Assembly: GCA_034336665.1 (NCBI GenBank)
Contig: CM067584.1
Location: 5,015,199 to 5,079,198 of the forward strand
DNA: 64,000 nucleotides
Source of the DNA: Luscinia megarhynchos
Lineage: Eukaryota; Chordata; Aves; Passeriformes; Turdidae
Reading direction: 5' to 3'
Positions within the stretch are counted from its first letter, which is position 1, and the number at the start of each line of letters is the position of its first letter. The notes beneath the pieces are model-generated. The model did no database searches. It saw only the letters and a list, made by a program, of their open reading frames with translations, and was not told the DNA's origin. A program made the translations under genes and the position numbers. Below are positions 44,915 through 56,158 of this stretch, one piece after another.

Positions 44915-45172
44915 ATTTCAGTATTTTATTTTATTTTTATTTTATTTTATTTTACTCCTTTCCTTTCCTTTCCTTTCCTTTCCTTTCCTTTCCTTTCCTT
45001 TCCTTTCCTTTCCTTTCCTTTCCTTTCCTTTCCTTTCCTTTCCTTTCCTTTCCTTTCCTTTCCTTTCCTTTCCTTTCCTTTCCTTTCCTTTCCTTTCCTT
45101 TCCTTTCCTTTCCTTTCCTTTCCTTTCCTTTCCTTTCCTTTCCTTTCCTTTCCTTTCCTTTCCTTTCCTTTT
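44915..45172. repeat. (TTTTA)n followed by pure (TCCTT)n microsatellite
   Basis: Short ATTTT units to about 44953, then about 43 uninterrupted TCCTT units to about 45170. The purity of the pentamer run suggests recent growth. Minus frames of lysine, glycine and glutamate are repeat artefacts. Confidence 0.97.
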
Positions 45173-45389
45173 CCAGTTTTACATTGAACCCCAAGTTTTA
45201 ATAAACAGAGGCACCACAGGGAGGGGTTGCCCATGATTTATTCCCTGATTTATTCTCCACTGCCACCCGCTCTGGGAAGTTCCCAGCTCCCTCTGCCATT
45301 CCCACACTTTCACTTTGACCTTTCTAAGGAAAAGAGAAATCCCACAGAAATCCAGGCAGCTCCATGGGATTGGTTGGGACTCCAGGTTC
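45173..45389. other. Sequence between the microsatellite and the right direct repeat
   Basis: Nothing recognised. Confidence 0.35.
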
Positions 45390-45457
45390 CAAAATCTGGG
45401 CTTAACCTTGAAGATTTTAATTCATTTATTTTGGTGATACAGAACTTGCAGGAGCTG
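45390..45457 (+). repeat. Direct repeat, right copy
   Basis: CAAAATCTGGGCTTAACCTT and AATTCATTTATTTTGGTGAT, to CAGAACTTGCAGGAGCTG. It is the partner of 44839-44906; the offset is 551 bp. Confidence 0.88.
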
Positions 45458-46047
45458 TTTTCTCTTGGACAAAGAAATTTTGGGGACAGGATTTGTCCCC
45501 TTCAGCTTTTCCTCCTCTGAGTCCTTTGACTTTTCCAACCAAGACAAGCTGGGTTTGGAAGTCAGGATCTGCTGGAGTGTAACAATCCAAATAAAGATGA
45601 GACAAAGAGAAGATAAAACAAGAGAAAGAGAAGGAAAGATGGAGCACCTGTCCAGCTCTGGACCCCCACATAAGAAGGATGTGGAGCTCCTGGAGGTTTC
45701 ATTCCTTGGGCTTGTGTAAAATTCCCACTCCAGGGTCTGGGGTGAGCTGGAGGGAGCTGAGCTGAGGTTTGGTGTCCCCAGCACCCCGGGGTGTTTCCAT
45801 GTGGAACTCGAGGTCGGTGCCCCTGGGAGCCCCTGGCTCAGTGGGAGTGCTGGGTCCCTGCTGGGGGAGGCTTTGGGATTTTTTGGGTTCCCTTTAACAC
45901 GGGATGTTTCCCAGGACAAATTTTGGCCGTTTGGATGCTCGAAGTGGCCCCAGGCAGAGCAGCAGGCAGAGCCAGGTGGGTCAGACCCCTTTTTGTGTCT
46001 AGAAGGGTCAGAAATGTGGGGGGGAACTCCAGGCACTTTAAGTCTCA
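45458..46047. other. Unannotated GC-rich sequence
   Basis: The beginning of a long plus frame lies here (see 46286-47250). No domain is recognised. Confidence 0.35.
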
Positions 46048-46285
46048 AAATCCTGGAATGGTTTGGCTTGGAAGGAACCTGAAATCCCACCCAGGGCCCC
46101 CCTGCCATGGCAGGGACACCTCCCACTGCCCCAGGGGCTCCAGCCTGGCCTTGGGCACTGCCAGCGGTCCAGGGGCAGCCTCAGCTCCTCTGGGAATCCC
46201 ATCCCAGCCGCTCTCACCCTCCCAGCCAGGAATTCCTTCCCAAAATCCCGTCTCCCCTGCCCTCTGGCAGCGTGGAGCCAGCTCC
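46048..46285 (-). mobile_element. CR1 LINE 3' end, minus strand
   Basis: GGAATGGTTTGGCTTGGAAG, CCATGGCAGGGACACCTCCC, GGCAGCCTCAGCTCCTCTGG and CCCTCCCAGCCAGGAATTCC in reverse CR1 order. Confidence 0.92.
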
Positions 46286-47250
46286 ATCCCCCGGACTGAA
46301 AGTTTCCTGTTGGTCACGGCTGCAGCTCTGCCCCAACACAGAACCCTTGGCTTTGGGGACAAAATGAACGTGCTGGAGCGGGAGAATGATTCTGAGCTGC
46401 AGGAATGTCCCCTCCCTGCGGCAGCGTCAGCGCCCCTGAAAACCCGCGAGTGGCACCAGCGGCAGCGCCCGAGCCCGGGGGGACGCGCCAGGGACAGTCC
46501 GAGCTGTCACAGCCCGCCCGGCTCCGGCTGTGCTGGCACCTCCCAAAACCTGGGGCGCAGCAGAGCTGCTTCCACAGGGCACAGCTGCAGCGGTGCCAAA
46601 AGCATTCACACAATTCCCAACATTCCCCTTCCAGTGCGGCTCCCAGCTCTAAATTCACACCAGACCCTCGAGGAAGAGCGCTGGGCTGTGGGAATGGGGC
46701 ATCCCAAACAGAGCCAATTGTCCCAAATCCTCGCTGGGTCTGAGCCCCTGCCCTGCTGCCAGTGGCCAACAGAGCCTCCCTGTCCTCGTGGATCTGCACA
46801 TTTATTTATCTGTATAAATCACGGATGTGCTCTCGCTCCTCTGGCTGCCTCGAGCATGAATCCTTTAGAGTGGGAATTATCTCCTGCCACGCTTCTGAGG
46901 AGCTCCCAGTCGTGCAGAAGAGGTCGGGTGTGGTTCAGGAGAAACGTTTGCAGCATTTCCCGAGCACGAGTCCCTGTTTGGAGAGATTTGTACCTTTTTA
47001 AAGCAGCACTGATTTCCCTCTCGGATGTTTCTGTGCTTCCCTCAGTGATTTCAGGACCTGCTCCGGCCTGGGGGAAGCTCCAGGTGGTTCACTGGGTGCT
47101 GATGTGGGGTGGAAATGTGTTTTTCCTCCTCTGGCTGTGGCGCATTGTGATCCTAAATCCAAGATCCTGACTCCAGATTATCCCTGAGAGATGAGGGAGG
47201 CAAAATCCTTGGCAGAATATTTGGTTAAATTTGGCTTTGCTATTCAAAAC
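46286..47250. other. GC-rich, CpG-retaining stretch crossed by a 459-codon frame
   Basis: Region 46400-46700 has many CpGs (AACCCGCGAGTGGCACCAGC, GCGCCCGAGCCCGGGG). The longest open frame of the window (45791-47170, plus) runs through it and through the reverse CR1. The reading of a CR1 3' end in antisense and the low-complexity proline, serine and arginine content argue against a gene. A CpG-island-like or exon-like character cannot be excluded. Confidence 0.3.
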
Positions 47251-47365
47251 CGGTCTGGTTTAGCCTTGGAGCACCCTGGGATCGTGGGAGTGTCCCTGAC
47301 AGTGGCAGGGGGTGCAATAAATGGGATTTATGGTCCCAAAGCATTCCACGGATTTACAATCCTAC
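47251..47365 (+). mobile_element. CR1 LINE 3' end, diverged
   Basis: CCTTGGAGCACCCTGGGATC, GTGTCCCTGACAGTGGCAGG and TATGGTCCCAAAGCATTCCA resemble the forward CR1 3' end. Confidence 0.7.
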
Positions 47366-47707
47366 AATCCAGAACTAAAGGTAAATTTGGCACCCAGCAG
47401 AGCTGGTTTAGCACAGGTAGATCCCTTTTTTCCCCCATCCATCCCTACTTTTCACCCTCAGGATGGTTTTTCCTCTCATTTCCCCGCAGAGGCTTTTCCT
47501 AAACCAGCCCCAAAACCCCAGAGAATTCTGCCAGCCTCTCATCCCCTTATTCTCTACCCAAACACGTCCGTGCACCCCCAGAGGGACTGGCCAAATTAAC
47601 TGACTTGTCCTCCCAATAAATGGAACGGAACTAACCCCTCATCTGACACAAATAATCCCATCTCTTTGTCCCTGCCTCTCCCCCCTGCTCTGCATGGGAG
47701 GGAAAGC
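47366..47707. other. Unannotated sequence
   Basis: Nothing recognised. Confidence 0.35.
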
Positions 47708-48125
47708 AAAGACGTCCTTTGGGGTGGAATTTGGGGTGGAATTTGGGGTGGAATCTGGGGTGGAATTTGGGACATCCTGTGGGGTGGAATTTGGGATGGA
47801 ATCTGAGGTGGAATCTGGGGTGGAATTTGATGTGTCCTTTGGGGTGGAATTTGGGATGGAATTTGGGATGGAATTTGGGGTGGAATCTGGGGTGGAATTT
47901 GGGATATCTTTGGGGTGGAATCTGGGGTGGAATTTGGGATGTCCTTTTAGGTGGAATCTGGAGTGGAATTTGGGGTGGAATTTGGGAAGGAATCTGGAGT
48001 GGAATCTGGAGTGGAATTTGGGGTGGAATTTGGGAAGGAATCTGGGGTGGAATTTGGGGTGTCCTTTGGGGTGCAATCTGGAATGCAATTTGGGGCGGAA
48101 TTTGGGGTGGAATCTGGGCTGCCAT
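47708..48125. repeat. 12-bp minisatellite (GGTGGAATTTGG)n
   Basis: About 34 units of GGTGGAATTTGG or GGTGGAATCTGG, broken at intervals by GACATCCTTTG-like inserts (GATGTCCTTTTAGG and relatives). The 12-bp period keeps several frames on both strands open (up to 226 codons, WNLG repeats). Confidence 0.94.
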
Positions 48126-48764
48126 CCAGCACAGCTGTGACACTTCCTCCCGCCTCTCCCATCACATAAAATTTTCAGGATGTCTCGGAGCCAGCCCAGA
48201 GCGAGGGAGCCGCCATGGATTCCTGGCTGTGGATGTTTCCAGGTCCCTGCAAGAACACCTTCAGCCCAGACAGAGGGACACCAGGCATTTATTCCGGGCT
48301 CTCAGTGCCAGAGCCATCCCAGAGACCCAGTGGGAGGGGAGGAGAGGCAGATGGAGGGGAGGAGGGGGTGAAACGCAGCCCCCGTGTCTGAATTTGTGAT
48401 TATGGAATAGGAATAAAACATCCACCTTTCCCCTAAAACCGGCGTTGTGAAATCTGGATTGATAATGTGTGGCTTGCATTTCTCTCCCCCCTGTATTTCT
48501 TTCCAATTTGACTGTTTGGCTTTCCAGCTTTTGTGCAAACTGAGGTGGAAAATCTGTTTTTCTGGACATCCTTTGGGAGTGGAGAGCTCAGCCAGGCACC
48601 CCCAGCACGTGAAGATAAACAAAGGGGGGGCTCCAGAGCAGAACATCCAACCCAAAATCCCAATTTAACCTCCTGATTCCATGTCCTGACTGTAAAACCT
48701 GCACAGGGCAGGGGAGAGCAGGAAAAGACCTACTGGAGTCCTGTATTTTGACATTATCATGGAA
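48126..48764. other. Unannotated sequence
   Basis: No gene or repeat recognised. Confidence 0.35.
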
Positions 48765-48850
48765 CCATGGAATTGGTTAGGGTGGGGAAGGACCTCAAAA
48801 ATCACCCAGTTCCAGCCTGGACATCTTCCTCTATCTCAGGTTGCTTCAGA
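48765..48850 (-). mobile_element. CR1 LINE 3' end, minus strand, short
   Basis: CATGGAATTGGTTAGGGTGG, GAAGGACCTCAAAAATCACC and CCAGCCTGGACATCTTCC, in reverse CR1 order. Confidence 0.75.
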
Positions 48851-49261
48851 AGAAATAGGATTTTTGGATAGTAAATTAATATGATTATGTAGAACTTGAT
48901 TTACTATTTTTTAGTTTTAATTATATAATTTAAGATTATTGTTTATGTGACTGTGTATTTTTTAATTGGTGTTTTTATGTTGTTTGTGTGTTTTGTATGA
49001 GTTTTTTAGGTATGATGATTGTTTGTTGTTTAGAACTTTGCTGCTCACTTTTATTTTGGGTTTTTTTAATTTTGGTATTTTGGTTTTAATTTTGTTATTT
49101 TTTTTATTTAGTACAATTTATGTTTTAGTGGCTTTGAAGGGCTTTAACAAGTTGCAGAAAAACACTTAAAAATGGCTTATTTTGTGCACTTGTTTTAAAC
49201 ATTGGTTTAAGCTAAGAATTATACAGAAAAACAACTAAGCATGTGAAGAAACAGCAAAATA
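48851..49261. other. T-rich tract left of an LTR
   Basis: T-rich to AT-rich sequence without coding content. It resumes to the right of the LTR at about 49975-50110. A roughly 40-bp segment at 49221-49261 is repeated on the other side of the LTR. Confidence 0.6.
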
Positions 49262-49974
49262 TGCTGTCCTGGTTTGGAGGACAGGTGTCTGCCAATAAAG
49301 GCAGAAGCTTCTCTTTGAAATAGAGAATGTAAACCCCTTTCCTCCAAATTATTATTATAAATTTGAAATTAAGGGGCTCTCAGGCAAAGACACGGGAATA
49401 GGAATAACAGTTCTTTGCTAGGAAAATTAAAATAGAAATACAGAATTACAAAGAACAATCCCAAAACACTGCCAGAGTCAGAATCCAAGCTGACACCCGT
49501 CAGTCAGGCAGGGTGCTGGCAGCAGTCCCATTCAATGGTGGCTGCATCCTCCTGCAGTGGCAGGTGTGGTTCAGCTGGAGCAGTGCTCCTGGAGAAGGTG
49601 CAGTTTTCCTCTGAAGCTCCAGGGATGATGTGGAAGGGTCTGGTTTTCCTCTGGAATCCAGTGGAAAAGGCTGCTCTGCTGTTCCAAATCTCAGTTTTTA
49701 TCTGGGTAGGAAATGTTTGGCTCCTCCCCCTGGCTGGAGCATTTCCCAGTGGGATGATGTAATTTTATCAGTCATGCCCTGGGACTCAATGGCCATTAAC
49801 AGGAGATATCTCCTGGAGGGAGGCTGGGCTGTGGAAAGATAAAGATGATTGCCCAGCTGGTTTAAAGCTGGCCCATTAGCAGATAATATGTGCCAGGAGA
49901 TCAGGGTCACTGCCCCACCCGGCTGCAGCAGATGGGGACAGAATTCACATTTCTGGCCACATCAACCCAAAACA
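49262..49974 (-). mobile_element. Solo LTR, family D (ERVL-like by memory)
   Basis: 713 bp. On the plus strand it runs from TGCTGTCCTGGTTTGGAGG to CATCAACCCAAAACA; in sense it starts TGTTTTGGGTTGATG. Segments such as GACAGGTGTCTGCCAATAAA and GGGGCTCTCAGGCAAAGA are familiar to me from passerine LTRs. No 5-6-bp duplication is visible. Instead a 30-41-bp imperfect direct repeat flanks it (49221-49261 and 49975-50004). Confidence 0.8.
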
Positions 49975-50104
49975 TATGCAGAAAAACAACTAGGCAGCAA
50001 AATATGGAGAAAAACAGCTAAATATATTTTGGCTGGTGCATACAATACAGAGCACGGCCTGGACTTGTTCAGACATGTCACTGTGGCCCAAACTTGTTTA
50101 GTAT

Positions 50105-50160
50105 TACTACACTGAAGCCCCATCCAACCTGGCCTTGGACACTTCCAGGGATGGTTTATC
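50105..50160 (-). mobile_element. CR1 LINE 3' fragment, short
   Basis: AAGCCCCATCCAACCTGGCC and TTGGACACTTCCAGGGATGG, a middle piece of a reverse CR1 3' end. Confidence 0.7.
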
Positions 50161-50719
50161 CCCAAATTTCCCAGCCAGCACTCCCTGTGCCATCAAATTT
50201 GAACTCCAAACCTTCATCTGGCCTTGTCCCCAAACCTCTCTGGATGGTGCTGTAGTTAATGACTTTTATTAACAATGCTAATGAGATCACTAAAAATGTT
50301 TATGGGACAAATTCATTTAGAGAGACAAAGCTGCTGGAGGACTGGGGCTCTCCTGGGCCCGGCTCTCCCGGCTGTAATTATTATTATTATTCCATAACCA
50401 GCCCGGGAGTTTGGATCTATTTCATTCTAATATTAAGCAATAGCTTTTCTTTTAATCTGCTCGTGTTTTCCCCAGGCGTTTTGGAGGTGGTGGGGAAGAT
50501 CCTGGGTAATAAAGTGTGAAAAATTGTGAGAGCAGGCCCGGGAAGGGCCTGTGCCACATCAACATCGCTCTGTCTCGGATGTTTAACACCAACAAAACAT
50601 CCAAAAACTTTCTTTGGACTAACGGGGCTGCTGCTCAGTGAAGTGAAACAACTCAGGATCCCCTCCTGACCCCCATCCAGCCCCTGCACCCCCAGGATGA
50701 AGTTCCCCATGGAGTATGG
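50161..50719. other. Unique sequence with a candidate conserved element near 50245-50510
   Basis: About 50250-50460 (GTAGTTAATGACTTTTATTA, CAATGCTAATGAGATC, GGCTGTAATTATTATTATTA, CAATAGCTTTTCTTTTAATC) is complex AT-rich DNA around a CCGGCTCTCCCGGC patch. It may be conserved non-coding DNA. Confidence 0.4.
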
Positions 50720-50940
50720 AGTTTTTAGGGGAAATTTCTTCATGGAAATTGTGCAGTCCTCTCTTTGCAGGTTGTCCAGGGCAGTGGTGGAGTTCCAAAC
50801 CCTGAGGGGGATTTGGAAATGGATGTGGCACTTGGGGACACGAGTTAGGTGGCCTTGGCAGTGCTGGGAGAATGGGTGGACTCAATGGTCTTGGAGGGCT
50901 TTTCCAACCCAAACAATTCCATGATTCTCTGATTCAATTG
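50720..50940 (+). mobile_element. CR1 LINE 3' end, older subfamily
   Basis: GGTTGTCCAGGGCAGTGGTG, GATGTGGCACTTGGGGACAC, GGTGGACTCAATGGTCTTGG and CTTTTCCAACCCAAACAATT, to ATTCCATGATTCTCTGATTC. Confidence 0.92.
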
Positions 50941-50995
50941 CTTTCCTAATTCTTTTCCTGAGGGAAAAACTGTCAGCTTGAAACGTGGACTTTAT

Positions 50996-51027
50996 TTATT
51001 TGATTGATTGATTGATTGATTGATTGA
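50996..51027. repeat. (TGAT)n microsatellite
   Basis: Seven TGAT units. Confidence 0.9.
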
Positions 51028-51564
51028 GAGAGGGAAATTTTGGAGTGTCTTTCAACCTCCATCCACCCATATGGGATTTCTGTGAAAATTTCCAATTCTG
51101 GGAAAAATGCTTTGAACTCTCTGAGACCTGAAGGAGCTGAGGTTTGGAGTCTGTGCCTGTGAAAGGCTGGGTGATTCCAGGACAGAATCCTGGATTTCCC
51201 CAGGGATGGGAATCGTGTCTCTGGATCTGTTGGCAGAGGGATCTCCCAGGCTCAGGAGCTGAGATCCATCAGGGACTGGGAGCAGTGGAAGGAAGGGATG
51301 TGCTGGGAGTGGGATCTGCCTGACTGCAGAAGGGATTTGTCCATGCAGAGGGAACTCAGAGCTCCTCTGCCATGGTGGAAGGTCCCAAACCTTAGTACTG
51401 AGCTCAGCAGGGCAGGCCTGGGATTAGGGCTTGGAAAAGAACTGGATTCCAGTGGTGCTGGGGCTGGAGCTGGGGGTGAGGGACTGAGTCTGGCCCCTGG
51501 TTTGCAGTAGGAACAAATTGAAGGCCCACAAGGATGATCCAGAATCTGGAGCCCCTCAGGAGCT
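51028..51564. other. Unannotated sequence
   Basis: Nothing recognised. Confidence 0.35.
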
Positions 51565-51922
51565 GGTCTGGGAGAGCTGGGATTGTCCAGCCTGGAGAAG
51601 GGAAGGATCCAGAGAGAGCTTCCAGCACATTCCAGAGCCTGAAGGGGCTCCAGGAGAGCTGGGGAGGGACTGGGGGCAAGGGATGGAGGGACAGGACACA
51701 GGGAATGGCTTCAAACTGGGAAAAGGGAGATTTAAATGAGATTTGGGATGGAATGAGGGTGGGGAGGGGCTGGGATGGGATTCCCAGAGGAGCTGTGGCT
51801 GTCCTGGACCCCTGGAAGTGTCCCAGACAGGATTTGGAGCACCTGGGACAGTGGGGAGCTGCCCCTGCCATGGCAGATGAGTTCCAAGGTCCCTTCCCAG
51901 CCAAATCATTCCAGGATCTGTG
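51565..51922 (+). mobile_element. CR1 LINE 3' region, about 360 bp, among the longest here
   Basis: GAGCTGGGATTGTCCAGCCT, GCTTCCAGCACATTCCAGAG, GGACACAGGGAATGGCTTC, GAGGAGCTGTGGCTG and CAAGGTCCCTTCCCAGCC, to ATTCCAGGATCTGTGA. No reverse transcriptase part is present. Confidence 0.92.
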
Positions 51923-53554
51923 AGCTGCCACCTCCTCAGGGATGCTCAGGGATGGTCCCCAGCGAGCAGGAACAAACCCTCACCTGGCCCAGGTGGGACT
52001 GGAGCACCACAAAGGATTCCTCCAAGGAGAAACCAGGTCATGCTGGGAGCCAGGGATAGATCCTGCCCCTAAAAACACAACCTGGATGGATCCAGCAGGA
52101 TCCACGTGGATTTTTTTTCTGTGAAAACTGCAGTTTGCTTTGCCAGCTCATGGAACAGAACGAAACAACTTTGCAGAGGGTGATTGGGACAGCAAAGCTC
52201 GGCTTGCCAAGGCCTGGCCCAGGGTTGGGATGCCTCAAATCCAAGGAAAACGAGTTTTATCAATGCTTTGCTCCAGAGAAACCTTTACTGATCCTCTACT
52301 TCCCTGTTCCCACCTATCCAGGTAAAAACAAAGATCAAAACAAAACCCATTTCAGGCAGAAAATGCTTTTTCCCAGAAGGGCACAGCTGGGGGAGCCTCC
52401 CAAAAAACCCTCTGAGGATTTGGTTGCTGTGGTTGGTTTTGTGAAGATGAAATGTTCAGAAATGAAAGCAGTGAGGCCGTGAGAAATCCCAGGATGGAGA
52501 GTGACTGTTCCTGAGCAGGAGTGGAATCGTGACCAGGTTGGAATTATTGATCCTCCTGGATTTTGGCACAGCCAGAAGCAATATGGGGGCGGAAATCTGG
52601 GGAGTGAATTAGGTATAACTTTCCTTTAATAGGAATTTATAGGTCATTTAAGGCTTAATGATCTCTATCCAGAGCTATTGGTTTTGGAGTCCTTAGGAGG
52701 GAAAAAACATGAAAGGGAAACATCCCAAATTTCTGGCTGGAGAGGAAAAAATACCCCAAGGATCTCTGCATCAAAGGCAAATCATGTGCTGGGAAATAGG
52801 CTTGGGGAAAAAAAAAAGGATAAATGAGTTTTGGAGGAAGTGGATGCTTGGGGAATTCTGCTGAATAGGGTCCTGAGAGGGCAAAAAAGAAGAATAAAGG
52901 CCACTGAGGTTAAGGAGTGATGTAGGAGCAAGGAATTTATTGTAAATTTGGGGTGTAGAGCTGAAAATCAGGGGCATTGTGCCCAGCAATCAGGGATGTC
53001 CAGAGGGCAGGTGGGAGGTCTCTGTGTGTGGAGCTGGAGGCGAGGAGGGAATAACGAGTGGGAAATCATCCTGCCAAGGCCTCTGCTCCCAAAAATTGGC
53101 TTTTCCACCTCCAGTCCTGGGAAGAGAAATGAGAGGGGAGAGAGGGGAATGCAGCAGAGAGATTGATTTCGGCTGCTCTCTCCCCGAGCAAATGGAAGTG
53201 GAACGATTCCAAAGGCTGCTGGTGCTGCTGGGAGAGGCCTTGAGCTCAGCCCTGTCACATCAGATTATTCCAAAATAAAGGGGAGGGGAAAAAAGGGGAT
53301 TTTTGGGGGAAACAACCTGGATGTGGCAGAGGTTAAACTGCAGGGGATCAGTGTGAGCACGGGGGTTTGCACAGGAGCTGCTCTCCAAAATAACCTTGGG
53401 AATGGGAAGTGATGGGGGTTGGTTGGGTTTAGAGGAAAATTCCAATCCCTGCTGTCAGCGCTCCACTGAGGTGTTTTATTGGGTATTTTTAAAGGGGAAA
53501 AATTGTATTTTAAGGAAAATATTCAAGGATGAGATGTGGTTTTTCTAGTGGGAA
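51923..53554. other. Long unique stretch, no gene recognised
   Basis: Short frames only; an A10 run near 52808. Confidence 0.4.
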
Positions 53555-53625
53555 GTGTCCCTTGGTTGGACTCAATGGCCTTTGTAGGTCCCTTCCAACC
53601 CAAACCAATCCAGGATTCTGTGAAA
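53555..53625 (+). mobile_element. CR1 LINE 3' terminus, short
   Basis: GGTTGGACTCAATGGCCTTT, GTCCCTTCCAACCCAAACCA and ATCCAGGATTCTGTGA. Confidence 0.85.
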
Positions 53626-54704
53626 TTCCCAGCTAAAATCAAAACTTTAGTTTCCCATTGCCTGGAACCACAGGATTGAATGGGCCTGTACCTATTCCAG
53701 GTGTTGCACTTTGATGTGTGAATTATATTCTTAAAATAATTCTTTGCTCTACACCAGAACATAGAAAGAAGCAAAACTATCCACCAAAAAGTTATTTTTC
53801 TAATTGAGCTCTTGATGTCTGCACGTGGCTCCAGCCACTGCTGTTCCTTCCTAAATGGGAATGGGAAGCTTAAAAAGTCTCTTTCCAAAATCCTTGCCTG
53901 GCACATTATGAATATCTTAATTAAATGAGATTAGGGAATCATCTCCAGGGGGCCACTGGAGTCAAAGTTTGTAACTGCAACTTTCAGCTGGGTCCTTTCA
54001 AGCTGTTAATTGGCCGTTGTTTAATTATAGTCCTGGCTTTTCCAGGAGTTAATACTTGGAGAGATTTAATATCCTGCTCTATACTCCTGATGCCACAGTT
54101 AGTGTGTGGAGGAAATGGAAGCTATGGAAGGATTTTCCTTGAGGAAAATTGCATTATTTTTTATTTATTAAATTATTTATTATTTTTTGCTTTGGGCAAA
54201 AACGACCCTGTTTTTCTCCCTTTGGATGTGTCATTTTTCCCAAGCCTGGCATCAGCAATAAATCCTGTTCCCAGAGCTCAGGAGTGGCAGAGGAGTTAAT
54301 TCCAGAGCCAGGGAGCACCGGGGGGCTGTTCAGAGGTTTGCTTGTTCCTGCTCTGATCACGGCTCCACTTCCCTTTGTGCTGCTCCAGCTTCTCCTCCAC
54401 TTGCTAAAAATAGTGGAAAACATTCCAGTGAACAATAGCACCGAGGGATTCGCTTTCCTCCCCCCAGGAGAGAGCTTCTGCAAAGAAATATTGTTTCTTA
54501 ATTAATCATTTATCCACTTCATTAGGTGTTGTCAGCTGCAGAATGAGAAATGGGGCTGCTGAGATGAGGCGCCTTTGGATTTGTTTTGTTTTCCAGGGAT
54601 CATTTCAAGGAGCAGCTGTGTCAGGAGCGCTGAAAACAGGAGCAGGGGATGGGGAGAGGGTCGGGGTTTGGTGCTGGGGTTTCATTAATTCGGGATGTGG
54701 AGCT
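53626..54704. other. Unannotated unique sequence
   Basis: About 53995-54035 (GCTGTTAATTGGCCGTTG, TTTAATTATAGTCCTGGC) could be part of a conserved element. No exon recognised. Confidence 0.35.
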
Positions 54705-55215
54705 GTGGGGACAGTCCAGGAAGGGCCATGAGGATGCTCCAGCTCCTGGAGCCTCTCTGGGGGTGGGAGAGCTGGGAATGACTTCAGGAAATTGGGATTA
54801 AGGGGGGTTTGGGGGGGACAGGGATGTCCCTCCCATGTTCCTTGTGCCCCAGATCTCGTGGAAAAAAGATGGAGCAAATCCAGAGGAAACCATGAAGGGC
54901 TGGAGCAGCTCTGGATTTGGGCTGGGAAGGAGAAGGGAAGGATCCAGGGAGAGCTCAGAGCCCCTTGCAGGGCCTGAAGGGCTCCAGGAGAGCTGGGGAG
55001 GCACTGGGGACAAGGGATGGGAGGACAGGACACAGGGAATGGCTTCAAACTGGGAAAGGGGAGATTTAAATGGGATTTGGGATGGAGTTCCTGGCTGGAA
55101 TTCCTGCCCCGGGATCCCTGGGAGTGTCCAGGACAGGGTTTGGAGCCCCCAGGGACAGTGGGAGGTGTCCCTGCCCACCCAGGGGTGGGATGGGGGGTTT
55201 GTGAGGTTCCCCCCT
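54705..55215 (+). mobile_element. CR1 LINE 3' region with internal insertion
   Basis: 54712-54780 (AGGAAGGGCCATGAGGATGC, GGGAGAGCTGGGAATGAC) is a CR1 5'-ward piece. 54895-55215 (GGGCTGGAGCAGCTCTGG, GGGCTCCAGGAGAGCTGGG, GACACAGGGAATGGCTTC, GGACAGTGGGAGGTGTCCC) continues to near the 3' end, and unrelated sequence lies between. Confidence 0.8.
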
Positions 55216-56017
55216 CCACCTCCCCAGAGGGATCCTCCCCTCCCTCCTCCTCCACATCCAGCCCTCATTTCCTTATTCCCAGCCCCACATCCAGGTTCTG
55301 CTGGGCTGTGGGAGGAAAACTCCTCAGGGGGAGCCCCAGGTGGGAATGGTGGCAGTTCCAAACCCTTTCCTGGAATCCTGGGGCTGGTCACTGAGAACTC
55401 ACCTCATCTCAGCTGGAGGAGCACAAATCCCTTCTCCTGATTATTTCCCCCCTTTTGGACTTGCTGCTCCTGTCACTCTCTCAATCCCCTCCAAAACCCG
55501 AAATCCACCATAAATAGAAATGCAAAGAGACCCCAGCCCAAAGCACAAGCTCCAGGAAAAAAAAAGGCAAGAAATGGAAGAAAATGAAGCTCTAATGCCC
55601 AGAGCCCGTTCAGCAATTTTATATTTCTTTAATGATCGTCTGGTTTTGATTTTATTCATGGAAATAAAAAGGCTGTGGTTCAAATGGGGCATGGGATGCC
55701 TCTGTGTGCATCCAGCAGCAGCAATTCCTCCTTGCTCCACGGATTCCAGCCCTCCATCCAATGATGAACTGAGCACACTGCATTGATTACAACCAATTAG
55801 GAACCCCTTTGTAACTAAACAGAAAATTCCTATTCACCACGGGTTCTGATTGTCTCACAAGTCCTTATTTAAAACTCAAAATAAAGAAACTTTGACCCCG
55901 GGAGAATCTGAGATGTGTTTTTAAAGAATCAAAAATCAAGAAAATACGGAAAGATTATTTAGAGCAAATGGAATAATTGAGGGATTTGTCATCAGAGTTT
56001 GCTCCCTTTCCATGTGG
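55216..56017. other. Unannotated sequence
   Basis: Nothing recognised. Confidence 0.35.
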
Positions 56018-56158
56018 AGGCTGCCCCTGGATCCCTGGGAGTGCCCAAGGCCAGGCTGGACAGGGCTTGGAGCACCTGGGATAGTGGGAGGTGTCTGGGT
56101 TGGAACTGGATGGGCTTTAAGGACCCTTCCAACCCAAACCATCCCATAATTCCATGAT
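56018..56158 (+). mobile_element. CR1 LINE 3' end
   Basis: GAGGCTGCCCCTGGATCCCT, GGAGTGCCCAAGGCCAGGCT and GGACCCTTCCAACCCAAACC, to ATTCCATGAT. Confidence 0.92.

Noticed and set aside
45791..47170. 459-codon plus frame as a gene
   Set aside because: It reads through a reverse CR1 3' end, has low-complexity proline, serine and arginine content, no recognised domain, and lies in stop-poor GC-rich DNA.
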